64,000 nucleotides of DNA from Vibrio ponticus. Lineage in GTDB: Bacteria > Pseudomonadota > Gammaproteobacteria > Enterobacterales > Vibrionaceae. The stretch covers positions 434,001 to 498,000 of the forward strand of contig NZ_AP019658.1 in the NCBI RefSeq assembly GCF_009938225.1. Direction: 5' to 3'. Shown piece after piece: positions 28,316-38,900 of the stretch; the first letter of the stretch is position 1; each line of letters opens with the position of its first letter. The position numbers and the translations under genes were made by a program. The notes below the pieces were generated by a model. The model saw only the letters and a program-made list of their open reading frames with translations, was not told the DNA's origin and did no database searches.

Positions 28316-28860
28316 GCCCATCAGTTACTCGCAGTCGCGTCACATTACTCGCGTTGATCGCTGTATTCGCTTTACCCGCATTGCTCGCCAAATTAGTGCT
28401 CTCTCAGCATTGGTACAACTCCGGAGTCACCAATAAAGGGGAACTAATAGAGCCCGCGCAAACGTTGCAGATGCTGGGTTTAGCTAACCCGCACCAAGGT
28501 GAAAAATGGCAGCTTGGGTATTTAGTGCCTGAAAAATGCGATGAGTTATGTCTAAAGCAAATTCATTATCTTCAACAAAGCCATATTGCATTAGGTAAAT
28601 ATCAACAGCGCGTTGCCCCTGTGATGCTGGTCGATCAGCATAGCGACTTACAAGCAATGGCGAATATTGAGCTTGAGATGGTAAACGTGAATGCCGCGTT
28701 TACGAATATTGTTCATCGACACGAATATGTGATTGTCGACCCTCTAGGACAACTGGTCATGCGCTATCCCCAAGTGGACAAGGAAGAGCAGTTAATCCCC
28801 CAAAGCAAAGACCTGTTGGCCGATTTGCGTAAGTTGCTCAAATTATCTCGAGTAGGGTAA
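28312..28860 (+). CDS. Membrane-anchored Sco-like protein of the cox operon
   Basis: Protein of 182 residues with one N-terminal membrane helix and a periplasmic domain that looks thioredoxin-like. A CxxxC motif (CDELC) sits where Sco1/SenC copper chaperones carry theirs, and HRHEYVIVDPLGQLVMRYP resembles the Sco C-terminal strands. It lacks clear overall Sco similarity, so I call it Sco-like. Its place between SURF1 and ctaA suggests a role in CuA maturation or oxidase assembly. Overlap with the SURF1 gene points to one transcript. Confidence 0.7.
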   Translation: MSPSVTRSRVTLLALIAVFALPALLAKLVLSQHWYNSGVTNKGELIEPAQTLQMLGLANPHQGEKWQLGYLVPEKCDELCLKQIHYLQQSHIALGKYQQRVAPVMLVDQHSDLQAMANIELEMVNVNAAFTNIVHRHEYVIVDPLGQLVMRYPQVDKEEQLIPQSKDLLADLRKLLKLSRVG

Positions 28861-28869
28861 GGGGGCTTG

Positions 28870-29961
28870 ATGATGCTAAAGCGATTACTTCAATTAAGCC
28901 TAGTGATGACCTTCTGCGTGATTTTGCTGGGTGCTTATACGCGCCTCGCGGACGCAGGGCTGGGTTGCCCTGATTGGCCTGGATGCTATGGGCAGCTAGA
29001 TGTACCTACCACACAAGCTGAGCTGGCAAAAGCCAATGCGCTTTATCCTGATCTGGTGGTTGAGAGTGACAAGGCCTGGCTAGAGATGATTCATCGTTAT
29101 TTTGCCGGAACGTTAGGGCTATTAGTTTTTGCGATTAGTGCATTAGCATTGTCGTCCAAGCCCCTAATTCACAAGCAAACGGGACATAGGCATATAGGGA
29201 AGGGATTACCGGTGGCAATTTCACTCGTGGTGGTCTTTCAAGCGTTGCTCGGCATGTGGACCGTGACCATGAAATTGATGCCCATCGTAGTTATGGGGCA
29301 CTTGTTGGGTGGCTTTACCCTGTTTTGTTTGTTAGCGCTGCTTTACTGGCAAGTCGCCGAGCGCAAAGAAACCAATGATATGCCAACTGGCGATAGTACA
29401 ACGCGTGTGCTTGCGGTACTTGGCGCTCTGGTACTGACTTTACAAATCGCTCTGGGTGGATGGACATCTTCTAATTACGCGGCTTTGATGTGTACTGAGT
29501 TGCCAATATGTCAGGGTAACTGGCAACAGTATTTGGACTTCGAGACAGCGTTTCGTTTAATTCAGCCAGCTCAAGAGAGTTACGAGTTTGGCACGCTGGA
29601 TTATGGAGCGCGAATGACCATTCATGTCTCGCACCGTATTGGTGCGATGATCACGACGATCGTTTTATTAGCGTTGATCATCAGACTCTGGTTTACGCAG
29701 GAAAAGCACCGTCTCGCGGCGTTAAGCCTCGCCGGACTGCTGATTATTCAAATTGGACTAGGCGTCAGTAATGTGTCGTTGGGTTTACCACTTGCCGTTG
29801 CGGTCGCGCATAACTTAGCGGCTGCGTTGTTATTGCTCAATACCTTATATATTAACCATCTTTTGTGGCGACATACATCGGTCAGGCATAACTTAACCAA
29901 TGCGGTGAGCGACAAAAGTACAATAAAGAATAAAGTTGGCAAGGAGGCCTCTTATGAGTAA
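28870..29961 (+). CDS. ctaA: Haem A synthase
   Basis: Cox15/CtaA protein of about 363 residues with eight membrane helices that oxidises haem O to haem A. Family motifs are visible: [17 protein letters not shown], the haem ligand regions [12 protein letters not shown] and [18 protein letters not shown], and AVAHNLAA. Two adjacent ATGs (28870 and 28873) follow AAGGGGG; either could be used. The stop overlaps the ctaB start by 8 nt. Confidence 0.93.
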   Translation: MMLKRLLQLSLVMTFCVILLGAYTRLADAGLGCPDWPGCYGQLDVPTTQAELAKANALYPDLVVESDKAWLEMIHRYFAGTLGLLVFAISALALSSKPLIHKQTGHRHIGKGLPVAISLVVVFQALLGMWTVTMKLMPIVVMGHLLGGFTLFCLLALLYWQVAERKETNDMPTGDSTTRVLAVLGALVLTLQIALGGWTSSNYAALMCTELPICQGNWQQYLDFETAFRLIQPAQESYEFGTLDYGARMTIHVSHRIGAMITTIVLLALIIRLWFTQEKHRLAALSLAGLLIIQIGLGVSNVSLGLPLAVAVAHNLAAALLLLNTLYINHLLWRHTSVRHNLTNAVSDKSTIKNKVGKEASYE

Positions 29962-30850
29962 AACAATCACTGCCGAACTTACTACCGAGCGCTCAATTTG
30001 GCGTAGCTATCTCACTTTAACCAAGCCCAAAGTGGTTGCGCTGATGCTGCTCACCGCGTTGGTTGGGATGTGTTTAGCTGTACCCGGAGCATTGCCAGTA
30101 CAACAAAGTGTTTTGGGTATGGTGGGTATTGGCTTGATGGCAGGCTCTGCTGCGGCTTTTAATCATCTTATTGACCGTCGAATTGATGCGATTATGTTCC
30201 GCACCCATCGCCGCCCACTACCTTGCGGTGATCTTGCCCCAAGTCGAGTTGCGCTGTTTGCTCTCTCAATTGGAGTGGCAGGCTTTGCCGTCTTGTTTTT
30301 TGCTGTCAATGCATTAACCGCATGGTTAACTTTCGCCAGTCTGCTGGGATATGCGGTGGTGTACACCATGTATCTCAAGAGGGCGACGCCACAGAACATC
30401 GTGATTGCAGGGATAGCGGGGGCGATGCCGCCGTTACTCGGCTGGACGGCGGTGACTGGGGAGTTACATGGTCACGCCTGGTTGCTGGTTATGATCATCT
30501 TTATTTGGACGCCACCTCATTTCTGGGCTCTGGCAATTCATCGCAAAGAGGACTACGCCAAAGCGGATATTCCGATGTTGCCGGTAACTCATGGTGAGGA
30601 ATACACCAAAACCTCGATACTGCTTTATACCGTGTTACTGGCAATCATTTGTTTGCTACCAGCATTAGTGGGCATGTCCGGTACGATTTACTGGATTGGT
30701 TCAACCATTTTGAGTGCAGGGTTTATTGGTTATGCATGGAAACTTAAATTTAATCCGACTGAGAAGACGGCAATCGAAACCTTTAAGTTTTCCATTTATC
30801 ATTTGATGCTACTGTTTCTCCTGTTTTTGGGTGATCATTATTGGGGATAG
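29954..30850 (+). CDS. ctaB: Protohaem IX farnesyltransferase (haem O synthase)
   Basis: UbiA-type prenyltransferase of 298 residues that makes haem O from protohaem IX. It has about eight to nine membrane helices, the first Asp-rich motif [21 protein letters not shown] and the second region [16 protein letters not shown]. The ATG at 29954 is preceded by AAGGAGG. It completes the chain haem B to haem O to haem A needed by the oxidase encoded upstream. It is the last clear gene of the cox operon. Confidence 0.94.
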   Translation: MSKTITAELTTERSIWRSYLTLTKPKVVALMLLTALVGMCLAVPGALPVQQSVLGMVGIGLMAGSAAAFNHLIDRRIDAIMFRTHRRPLPCGDLAPSRVALFALSIGVAGFAVLFFAVNALTAWLTFASLLGYAVVYTMYLKRATPQNIVIAGIAGAMPPLLGWTAVTGELHGHAWLLVMIIFIWTPPHFWALAIHRKEDYAKADIPMLPVTHGEEYTKTSILLYTVLLAIICLLPALVGMSGTIYWIGSTILSAGFIGYAWKLKFNPTEKTAIETFKFSIYHLMLLFLLFLGDHYWG

Positions 30851-30965
30851 TTCCTTCAGCTTTGCCTAGTGAGAGCAAAATTCGACTTGACCTTTAATTT
30901 GTGCGCCAAGTTGCGTATCCTGTTGCGCTGATTAGGGTCGGTTGTTGATTTTGGATATCTGTTTC

Positions 30966-31370
30966 ATGCGTACATCACATCTTGTTGTTCACCGTCGTTT
31001 ACCATTTCTCTGTTTGCTCGTTGCATTTGGAGCTGGCGCATCAATCGCCAAATCGTTGCAGTTGCAAAATGGCATTGTGAGCCAATTTGAATATATGGCT
31101 GGTGGCGACTTGGTGATGCATGCGGTTATGGCTTTATTACTGGGTTGGGCTGCCAATTGGTCAACACCGACTTGTTACTTTCGCTATTATGGTTTTTTCC
31201 GCTTGACCCCTTTGCTTGCTTTGATGTTAGTAGCGGTATCAATTGACGAAACATTGCAGGCTTTTATCTCAACTCGACAGTTTTCCTTGTTAGACTTATG
31301 CGTGAATATCGGTGGTTTACTTATTGGTGCTTTTTGCCACCGTTTGTATCTTCTCACTCGCGGCATTTGA
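30966..31370 (+). CDS. VanZ-like family membrane protein
   Basis: Membrane protein of about 134 residues with four hydrophobic segments and the VanZ pattern in its second half (DETLQAFISTRQFSLLDLCVNIGGLLIG). The ATG at 30966 gives the shorter form; the frame is open from a TTG at 30942. The molecular role of these proteins is unclear. It is 115 nt after ctaB in the same direction and may be separate from the cox operon. Confidence 0.78.
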   Translation: MRTSHLVVHRRLPFLCLLVAFGAGASIAKSLQLQNGIVSQFEYMAGGDLVMHAVMALLLGWAANWSTPTCYFRYYGFFRLTPLLALMLVAVSIDETLQAFISTRQFSLLDLCVNIGGLLIGAFCHRLYLLTRGI

Positions 31371-31760
31371 GGCTAATTTTTGTGAACTGGTCACATTCCT
31401 AGCGCACATTTTTCTTTACGGACAAAAATTCTGTTTAGGGCTAGGTTGATTTTATCGCTATCAACTTTTCCCGCCAGAGCATCATGTTGCTTAAGTTGAT
31501 CGATGCTAATGCTTTGAAATTTAACCTGTTACTCTTGATTCTCTCAAACTTACCAATCTTTAGGTTTGTGTGTATATTTAAATTTACAGTCGGTAATTTG
31601 TGTAAAGAATGGCGAAATGTTGCCTTTTAATTAAAAAAATGGTTGCAAGCTTTGTTTTGGGCAGATAAGTTACAAGGGACAGGATAAATACAGACGAGTA
31701 GATGTTTGAGCATTCAATGAAAGGCTCAATATACTTGTCGCATAACAGGAAGAAGTAGCG
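31371..31760. other. Leader region upstream of the DAHP synthase gene
   Basis: This 390-nt region contains a TyrR-box-like site (listed separately). I see no other gene in it. AGGAAG lies 11 nt before the downstream ATG. Confidence 0.5.
31571..31588. promoter_or_regulatory. TyrR-box-like operator upstream of aroG
   Basis: TGTATA-N6-TTTACA, one mismatch from the TyrR consensus TGTAAA-N6-TTTACA. A half-site TGTAAA starts at 31601. TyrR is known to repress DAHP synthase genes in enterobacteria, so the site fits the downstream gene. Confidence 0.5.
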
Positions 31761-32816
31761 ATGTTTCAAACCGATGATGTAAGAATTAATAAAGTAAAAG
31801 AGTTATTGCCACCAATTGCCGTTCTAGAGAAGTTTCCGGCGACAGAAACCGCATCTTCTACCACTTTTCGCTCGCGTAAAGCTATTTCAGACATTCTCCA
31901 GGGTAAAGACGATCGCGTTTTAGTGATTGTTGGTCCATGTTCGATTCATGATCCGCAAGCTGCACTTGAGTACGGTAAAAAACTTAAAGTATTGCGTGAA
32001 GAACTTGGCGAAGAACTTGAAGTTGTGATGCGTGTTTATTTTGAAAAGCCGCGTACAACGGTGGGCTGGAAAGGTCTGATCAACGACCCATACCTAAACG
32101 ACACGTTTAAAATCAATGATGGTCTGCGTATTGGTCGTAAACTGCTGCTTGATTTAACCGATATGGGCATGCCGACGGCAAGTGAATTCCTGGATATGAT
32201 CACCCCGCAGTATGTCGCGGATCTAATCAGTTGGGGTGCGATTGGTGCACGCACGACCGAATCTCAAGTACACCGTGAGTTATCTTCGGGTTTATCTTGC
32301 CCAGTGGGTTTTAAAAACGGCACTGACGGTAACATCAAAATCGCATCAGATGCGATTCGCTCAGCGAGTGCATCACACCATTTCCTATCAGTAACCAAAT
32401 TCGGTCACTCTGCGATTATCGAAACCAGCGGTAACCCAGATTGCCACATCATTCTACGTGGCGGTAAAGAGCCGAATTACAGTGCTGAACATGTGGGTGC
32501 TATCAAACAAGAGCTGGAAGCATCAGGCTTGCCACAAAAAGTGATGATTGATTTTAGTCACGCGAACAGTTCAAAACAGTACCAACGTCAGATTAATGTT
32601 TGTGAAGATGTATCGACTCAGATTGCTGGTGGTGAAGACGCTATTTTTGGCGTGATGATTGAATCTCATATTGTTGAAGGTCGTCAAGACTTGGTGAATG
32701 GTGAAGCGCCAACCTATGGTCAATCGATTACTGATGCATGTATTGGTTGGGATGATACTGAAAAAGTGCTCAAGCAATTGGCTGAAGCGGTGAAAGCGCG
32801 CCGCGCCCTAAAGTAA
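31761..32816 (+). CDS. aroG: 3-deoxy-7-phosphoheptulonate (DAHP) synthase, class I
   Basis: Type I-alpha DAHP synthase of 351 residues, the first enzyme of the shikimate pathway (PEP + erythrose-4-P). Conserved segments are present: IVGPCSIHDP (metal Cys), EKPRTTVGWKGL, GARTTESQ, GFKNGTDG, IDFSHANSSKQ, and the metal-binding His and Glu in GVMIESH. Overall pattern is closest to AroG (Phe-sensitive), but I cannot confirm the feedback ligand. A TyrR-box-like site lies upstream and a terminator downstream. Confidence 0.93.
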   Translation: MFQTDDVRINKVKELLPPIAVLEKFPATETASSTTFRSRKAISDILQGKDDRVLVIVGPCSIHDPQAALEYGKKLKVLREELGEELEVVMRVYFEKPRTTVGWKGLINDPYLNDTFKINDGLRIGRKLLLDLTDMGMPTASEFLDMITPQYVADLISWGAIGARTTESQVHRELSSGLSCPVGFKNGTDGNIKIASDAIRSASASHHFLSVTKFGHSAIIETSGNPDCHIILRGGKEPNYSAEHVGAIKQELEASGLPQKVMIDFSHANSSKQYQRQINVCEDVSTQIAGGEDAIFGVMIESHIVEGRQDLVNGEAPTYGQSITDACIGWDDTEKVLKQLAEAVKARRALK

Positions 32817-32833
32817 CATTATAGATTGTTTAA

Positions 32834-32860
32834 AGGCTCCTAATTTCAGGAGCCTTTTTC
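32834..32860 (+). terminator. Rho-independent terminator after aroG
   Basis: Stem AGGCTCCT / AGGAGCCT with a 6-nt loop, followed by TTTTTC. Confidence 0.92.
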
Positions 32861-33084
32861 ATTTTAATTCCCTCTCAAAAGCCTAATTCTTCTAAACTTA
32901 TCTATATCGCGCAAAAAAACAGCATGGTGAGCTACCACGTTAGTTGTGTTGCGGCTAGTCAATTGGTTGGTAATGTGCGTGACAACTCAAAATGAGAAGT
33001 TCATCACGGCGAGGACAGGCTTGCATATTGAGTGAGGAGGGATTCCGGCATAGCCTAAGTTCAGTTTATTTAGGAGGGTAAGAC

Positions 33085-33993
33085 ATGGTGTCTAAAGTGA
33101 CTGTTGGATCGCAAGGTCCGGATTTGTCAGAACTAGTACAGGGCTATTGGCGACTTGCAGAGTGGGGGATGACACCTCAGCAGCGCCTAACATTCTTAAA
33201 ACAACACATTGATCTGGGTATTACCACCGTTGACCATGCTGATATCTATGGGAATTACGAATGTGAGCAGCTTTTTGGTGAAGCACTAAAGCTTGACCCA
33301 TCGGTACGCAACCAGATTGAAATCGTGACTAAGTGCGACATCAAGTTATGCAGCGACAAGTTCCCTGAACGCAAGGTTAACCATTACGACACTAGCGCGG
33401 CTCATATCTATGAGTCGGTAAATAACTCATTAAGTCGTTTAAACATTGAGCAAATTGATCTGCTGCTTATTCACCGCCCAGACGTTTTGATGGATGCTGA
33501 CGAAGTTGCAGAAGCTTTTGCCGAACTGCACAAAGTGGGCAAAGTGAAGCACTTTGGTGTGTCGAATTTTACCCCAAGCCAATTTGATTTGCTGCAAGAT
33601 CGCGTGCACAAGCCATTGGTGACGAACCAAATTGAAATTAATCCACTTAACTTTGAAGTGGCACATGATGGTACGCTTGATCAGCTACAAAAAGCGCGTA
33701 TTCGCCCAATGGCATGGTCTTGTTTAGGCGGCGGCGCTATCTTTACTGGTGAAACAGCACAAGCCAAGCGTGTGCGAGAAGAGTTGGAGCTGATTCGTGT
33801 AGAAGTGGGCGCTAACTCCATTGATGAAGTGATTTACGCTTGGGTACGTCGACTTCCAGCAAAACCGCTACCTATTATCGGCTCGGGTAAGATTGAGCGT
33901 GTTGAAAGCGCAATCAATGCTCTAAACATCGAGTTGACTCGTGAGCAATGGTATCGCGTTTGGGTCGCATCTAAAGGTCATGGTGTGCCGTAG
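33085..33993 (+). CDS. Aldo/keto reductase family oxidoreductase
   Basis: NADPH-dependent reductase of 302 residues with the TIM-barrel AKR fold, similar to Escherichia coli YdhF. The tetrad residues are visible: Asp and Tyr in DHADIYGNYECE, Lys in TKCDIK, and the His position in LLIHRPD. VSNFTPSQFDLL and IIGSGKIERVESA follow the family pattern. A strong AGGAGGGT site precedes the ATG. The substrate is unknown. Confidence 0.9.
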   Translation: MVSKVTVGSQGPDLSELVQGYWRLAEWGMTPQQRLTFLKQHIDLGITTVDHADIYGNYECEQLFGEALKLDPSVRNQIEIVTKCDIKLCSDKFPERKVNHYDTSAAHIYESVNNSLSRLNIEQIDLLLIHRPDVLMDADEVAEAFAELHKVGKVKHFGVSNFTPSQFDLLQDRVHKPLVTNQIEINPLNFEVAHDGTLDQLQKARIRPMAWSCLGGGAIFTGETAQAKRVREELELIRVEVGANSIDEVIYAWVRRLPAKPLPIIGSGKIERVESAINALNIELTREQWYRVWVASKGHGVP

Positions 33994-34015
33994 AACGCTG
34001 CCCAGTGTATATATG

Positions 34016-34041
34016 AAAGCCAACCCTAGGGTTGGCTTTTC
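34016..34041. terminator. Bidirectional terminator between converging genes
   Basis: Near-perfect palindrome AAAGCCAACCC TA GGGTTGGCTTT with T-run on one side and A-run on the other, between the aldo/keto reductase and the EAL gene. Confidence 0.88.
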
Positions 34042-34043
34042 TG

Positions 34044-35633
34044 TTATGCGGTTAGCTTAACTGGTGAACAATCTTGTTTTTCGCTCAATTCCAATAAAGC
34101 ATCGGGTTTGACCGGGTAAGAGTAGTAGTACCCTTGGATATAACTCACACCAAGTCTTCTCAGTAATTCAATTTGCTGCTCAGTCTCAACCCCTTCAGCT
34201 ATCACTTTCATATTCAGTTCTTTAGCAAGCTGGATCATAGAAACTAATACTGGTGTGATATTCGATTCTGAGTGAAGGCTTTTGATGAAGACCTGATCGA
34301 TCTTCATCACTTGGAACGAGTGGAGACGGATAAAGTTAAGTCCTGAGTAGCCTGTACCAAAGTCGTCAATGGCGAGTTTGAATCCTAATTTTTGAATATT
34401 GGTTAGGTTCTTAAGTGCCTTCTTGAGTTGCTGTTGGTCAAAGTCGATGTTCTTTGTCACCTCAAGCAAAATTCGGTCAACGAAAAGCGGGTAGCGGTTA
34501 GCAAAACTGGTTAAGCTGTTGAGGAAATGCTCATCGATCAGAGAGATACGACTTACGTTGACACTGACGTATTTTGATTGGTGATAGTTTGGATTGTCAT
34601 GTAGAAATTGCGCCACCATGGATAGCATTTTTTCTGTCATCAAATCAATCGCACCGAGCTTTTCCGCCAACGGAATGAAAACTTCCGGTGAGATTTGTCC
34701 TTGAATCGGATGATGCCAGCGCACCAATGCTTCACTGCCCACAACTAAGTTGGTATTGATATCAACAATTGGCTGTAAGTAGAGTTCGATTTCGTCGTTG
34801 TAAATCGCGTTGAGTAGCGTGTATTCGATAGAACGTTTTGCGAGTAAGTGATAGCCAACAATTAGATAAATCAGAGAGCATATCGAAGCGGCTAAAATGA
34901 CCTGCCAGACATTGGCAAAGTAATGATATTGATAGGTGCCAAATGTTGGTAATAGCTCAAGTTTGAACGGGTAAAGCTCCGAAGTAAACGTCGCAAGTTG
35001 TGATTTAGGAAAATTACCTTGATAGGTGTTGGTTAGTTCGTAACCTAATATCGTCAGTCGATATTGATACTCATGAACCTTTACCGATTGCTCTATCAGT
35101 TTGGTAAAGCGCTCCGGTGGGATCAGTGCATTTAACCCAACCGATTCAGAGATCGATGTGTAGACAAAAAAAGTATGGAGATGACTGCTTGATTCACCAA
35201 TTGAAATGGTTATGTTGTTTGTTGCGCCATTGATCCTATCTAACACTGCATCAGATAGGCGAATTTTATTGGGACCTTCATTGCTTGTACAGGTGACGTA
35301 GCCGTTACTATATAAGCCTATCTCCTTGATATACTCTGAGTTAAAGGCATGGGCACGCATGTTGAGTTTGTCTTGAGTTGTGCAACCATCGGTCACTTTT
35401 TTACTCAAGAGATAGAGCTCACTGGCAACGTTATCAATGTAACCATCTAACACATTGACCATTTGTTGACCGTCATTCTGAGTTGCTTGCTTTGCTTGAT
35501 AGAAGTTGCTGACAACGGAAAAGATAAACGCGAGCAAAAATATTGCTAAAACAGGTAGCAAATTAGGCAGGTGGCGGAACGTCTCTCTGCTGAATTCATG
35601 AACCTTATGAAGATTAATTGGTGATGATTCCAT
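34044..35633 (-). CDS. Membrane c-di-GMP phosphodiesterase (CSS-motif sensor + EAL)
   Basis: Protein of 529 residues. Two membrane helices (about 22-45 and 243-266) enclose a periplasmic sensor domain with two conserved cysteines (DGCTTQ and VTCTSN), the layout of CSS-motif domains, which respond to periplasmic redox state through DsbA/DsbB. The cytoplasmic EAL domain has all catalytic signatures: SEALVRW, NVSRISL, LEVTKN, DDFGTGYS, KIDQVF, AEGVET and QGYYYSYP. It should hydrolyse c-di-GMP. It is divergent from the giant adhesin gene, a plausible functional link because LapA-type adhesins are controlled by c-di-GMP. Confidence 0.9.
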   Translation of the reverse strand: MESSPINLHKVHEFSRETFRHLPNLLPVLAIFLLAFIFSVVSNFYQAKQATQNDGQQMVNVLDGYIDNVASELYLLSKKVTDGCTTQDKLNMRAHAFNSEYIKEIGLYSNGYVTCTSNEGPNKIRLSDAVLDRINGATNNITISIGESSSHLHTFFVYTSISESVGLNALIPPERFTKLIEQSVKVHEYQYRLTILGYELTNTYQGNFPKSQLATFTSELYPFKLELLPTFGTYQYHYFANVWQVILAASICSLIYLIVGYHLLAKRSIEYTLLNAIYNDEIELYLQPIVDINTNLVVGSEALVRWHHPIQGQISPEVFIPLAEKLGAIDLMTEKMLSMVAQFLHDNPNYHQSKYVSVNVSRISLIDEHFLNSLTSFANRYPLFVDRILLEVTKNIDFDQQQLKKALKNLTNIQKLGFKLAIDDFGTGYSGLNFIRLHSFQVMKIDQVFIKSLHSESNITPVLVSMIQLAKELNMKVIAEGVETEQQIELLRRLGVSYIQGYYYSYPVKPDALLELSEKQDCSPVKLTA

Positions 35634-35980
35634 TGAAACCTAATGGTGTTCCTTTTTACTAATCACTATAGATACTAAAAAATCTAACTAGCTAATTGTT
35701 GCTCAAATTTCGCAAAAGTCTCATCAATGAAGCGAAACAAGATGCGTACAGTCTTGAAGTTGAGAAGATAATCTAAAGCTAGCTGATATGAAAGTAGTTA
35801 AACGATATTTCCCTTTTTTCTTACAAATATCGCTCACAGATCCGGTCTATACTTACTCTTATATAACGCATGTCACTTAATTTTTTGAAATGTAACACTA
35901 ATGTGTAAAAATTTGTTACTCTTGGCTGACAAAAAAATCAATAAAATTGCGTTGTTGAGTTCAAAAGTTCGGGGGATCGG
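35634..35980. other. Divergent intergenic region upstream of the adhesin gene
   Basis: This 347-nt AT-rich region must contain promoters for the EAL gene and the adhesin. I see a weak inverted repeat (GATATTT / AAATATC around 35805-35832) but no convincing promoter. GGGGGATCGG just before the ATG at 35981 is the likely ribosome site. Confidence 0.5.
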
Positions 35981-38900
35981 ATGAACGAAGAAGTTTCTAT
36001 TGAAGGAGCCAAAGTAGTCAAAGTCATCGGAGAGGTGATTGCCATAGATAGCCGCGGTAATGCGCGGGAGCTTAAAGTGGGCGATCAACTGCGTGGCGAT
36101 GAGGTCATTATCACTGCTCGTAACTCCAGTGTCGATATATCAGAGCAGGTTGAAACCATCAACCTTGGTGAAAACTGTGTTGCCTGTGCCAATCCGCAAG
36201 GTAATGTGCAAGGAGCGGTGGTTGACGGCACCATAGACCTCGATCTTAGTCAAAATAGTGAGTTTAGCTTAGAGCAGCTTGAGGCAATACAAGAAGCCAT
36301 CTTAGCCGGGGAAGACCCAACGGCAATCTTGGAAGCTGCGGCAGCAGGGGGCGTACTAGGCTCAGCAAACGCGGGTTTTATTACGGTAGAGTTTAATAAC
36401 CCTGAAGTCTTAGCGGAGACGTTTTTTGAAACCAGTGGGTTTCGACGAGAGCAGATAGACGACCCCGAAGAAGATGGCAGAGCGACGGTTTTTGCCGCAG
36501 GTGGTGAGTCGATATCCGAATTGCTTGTTGAGGGAGACCTCGATGCCAGCGATGGCTATCCGACTTCAATCACTAATACCGTCTTAATCGAAGCCGGTGA
36601 CCTACCGCTTGATGCGACAAGCTTTGTTCCCGACCCAATTTCTCTCAGCGCCCTCCTTAACGAACTGAATAGTGATATCACCGCATCAGGACAAGATGTT
36701 ACCTTCACTTACGACGCTAGCCAGAATGCGATTATTGGTACTGTTGGTGCCGATGAAGTGCTTAAAATCGATATTGATACGACTAACCTTGGTAAGAACT
36801 TAGAACTTTCATTAACTACAACCCTTAACCAGCCTATTGATCATGTACCGAGTGTTGGCGGTGGTAATGTTGCTCTCGTTGACGACAAAATTATCGTTTC
36901 ATTTGATATCACAGGTACAGACAGCGGTGGTAATGCGATTCGCTCACCGATTTCCGCTACAGTCACGATTGTTGATGGTGACGACCCTGATATTGCTCAA
37001 GTGCCAAGTGTGACCGTTAATGAAGCCAATTTGACTGACGGTACTGACACTAATATTGCTGAAACCGTGAAAGGCAATATGGTCGACATGGGACTCGGCA
37101 GTGACCAAATCGAGCAATACCGTCTCGACATTTCGCAGTTTAACCAGCAAGCGGCACTCAAGTCTCACGGGGAAACCATCACTATCACCGAAGTGGAGAA
37201 TGGGGACTCGAGTTTTACCTACACTGGTGCCACGGCGTCAGACTCAGTATTCACCATAGAGGTTGAGCCTAGTGGCGACTATACCTTTACTTTACTTGAG
37301 CCAATTGACCACGCGCAGGGTAGCGATTCAACCACCATTAGTTTGCCGATTACCGCAACCGATTTTGATGGCGACACGGCACAAGGGTTACTGCCGATCA
37401 TCATTGTTGATGATAAACCCCAGTTCACTGGATTTACTGGGCAAACTGAGGTTGATGAAGATGACCTAAGCACTTCAACAGTACCAGGTTCTGATCCAGA
37501 CAAAGAAGCCACTTTAATCAGTGGAAACTTTGTGATTGAACAGGGAGCAGACGGGGTTAAGAATTACCAAATCGATACCACGTCACCGGATATAACCACG
37601 CTTAGTTCAGGTGGAGAGGCGCTGAAATGGAGTGATGACTCTCCAGCGCAAAGCGGTACGCAGTTTACTTATACCGCTGAAACTGCCTCTGGCGAACTCG
37701 TATTCACATTGATATTTGATACCAGTGACAACAGTTACCGCTTTGATCTCGTTGCGCCGCTAGATCACCCAACGGGTGATGGTGAGAATGAGTTAGAGCT
37801 TGGTTTTAATATCAGCGCCACTGATTTTGATAATGATACGACTGCACCACAAACGCTGACGATTACGGTCAAAGACGATGTTCCTACTATCACCAATGTA
37901 GAGCCACTGAGTGTTGATGAAAATGATTTGCCACAAGGGACAGACGGCTCAGGCAGTTTGACTGTTGGTGGAGACTTCACCACGACGCAAGGCTCTGATG
38001 GTGTGATTCTCTACCGCATTGATCCAACGACCAACCCTGTTGATGGTTTAACTTCCGGCGGAGTGACGATTACGTTAGATGCGCCAGTGATTGACCCTGC
38101 AGATAACACTTATACCTATGTCGCGAAAGCGGGCGGTGCGGAAGTATTTGAACTAACGCTAAATGCTGACGGCAGCTATACCTTTGAACTCAAACAGCCT
38201 ATTGATCATCAAGATGGTCAAGACAGTCAGCTGGTTAATTTTACTATTCAAGCGCAAGACCAAGACGGTGACCTAAGCTCTATCGTGCTGCCTGTTACCA
38301 TCAACGATGATTTGCCAGTGCTGAATGGTTTTACCGGACCAACCGAGGTTGATGAAGATGACCTCAATAGTAGTGCCCATCAAGGCTCTGATCCGAGCAA
38401 AGAACCGACGGCAATTACGGGTAACTTTGACATAGAGGAAGGCGCTGACGGGATCAAGAGTTACCAAATCGATACTACGTCGCCAGATATCACCACTTTG
38501 CAATCGGGTGGCGAAGCGCTGAAATGGAGTGATGCGTCACCGGTACAAAATGGGTCGCAATTTACTTACACAGCAGAGACAGTTTCTGGGGACGCGGTTT
38601 TTAGCGTCGTGTTTGATACCAGTGACAACAGTTATCGTTTTACTCTGATTCAACCTTTGGACCACCCAACAGCGGATGGCGAAAATGATATTGAAATTAG
38701 TTTTGATATCAGTGCGACCGATTTCGACAACGATACGACCGCCCCTAAAACACTCACGATCACGGTTAAAGATGATATTCCAGCGATCACTAATGTTGAG
38801 CCGCTAAGTGTTGATGAAAATGACTTACCACAAGGTACTGATGGCACGGGTGACCTGATTGTCGGTGGCGATTTCACCACCACACAGGGTGCCGATGGCG

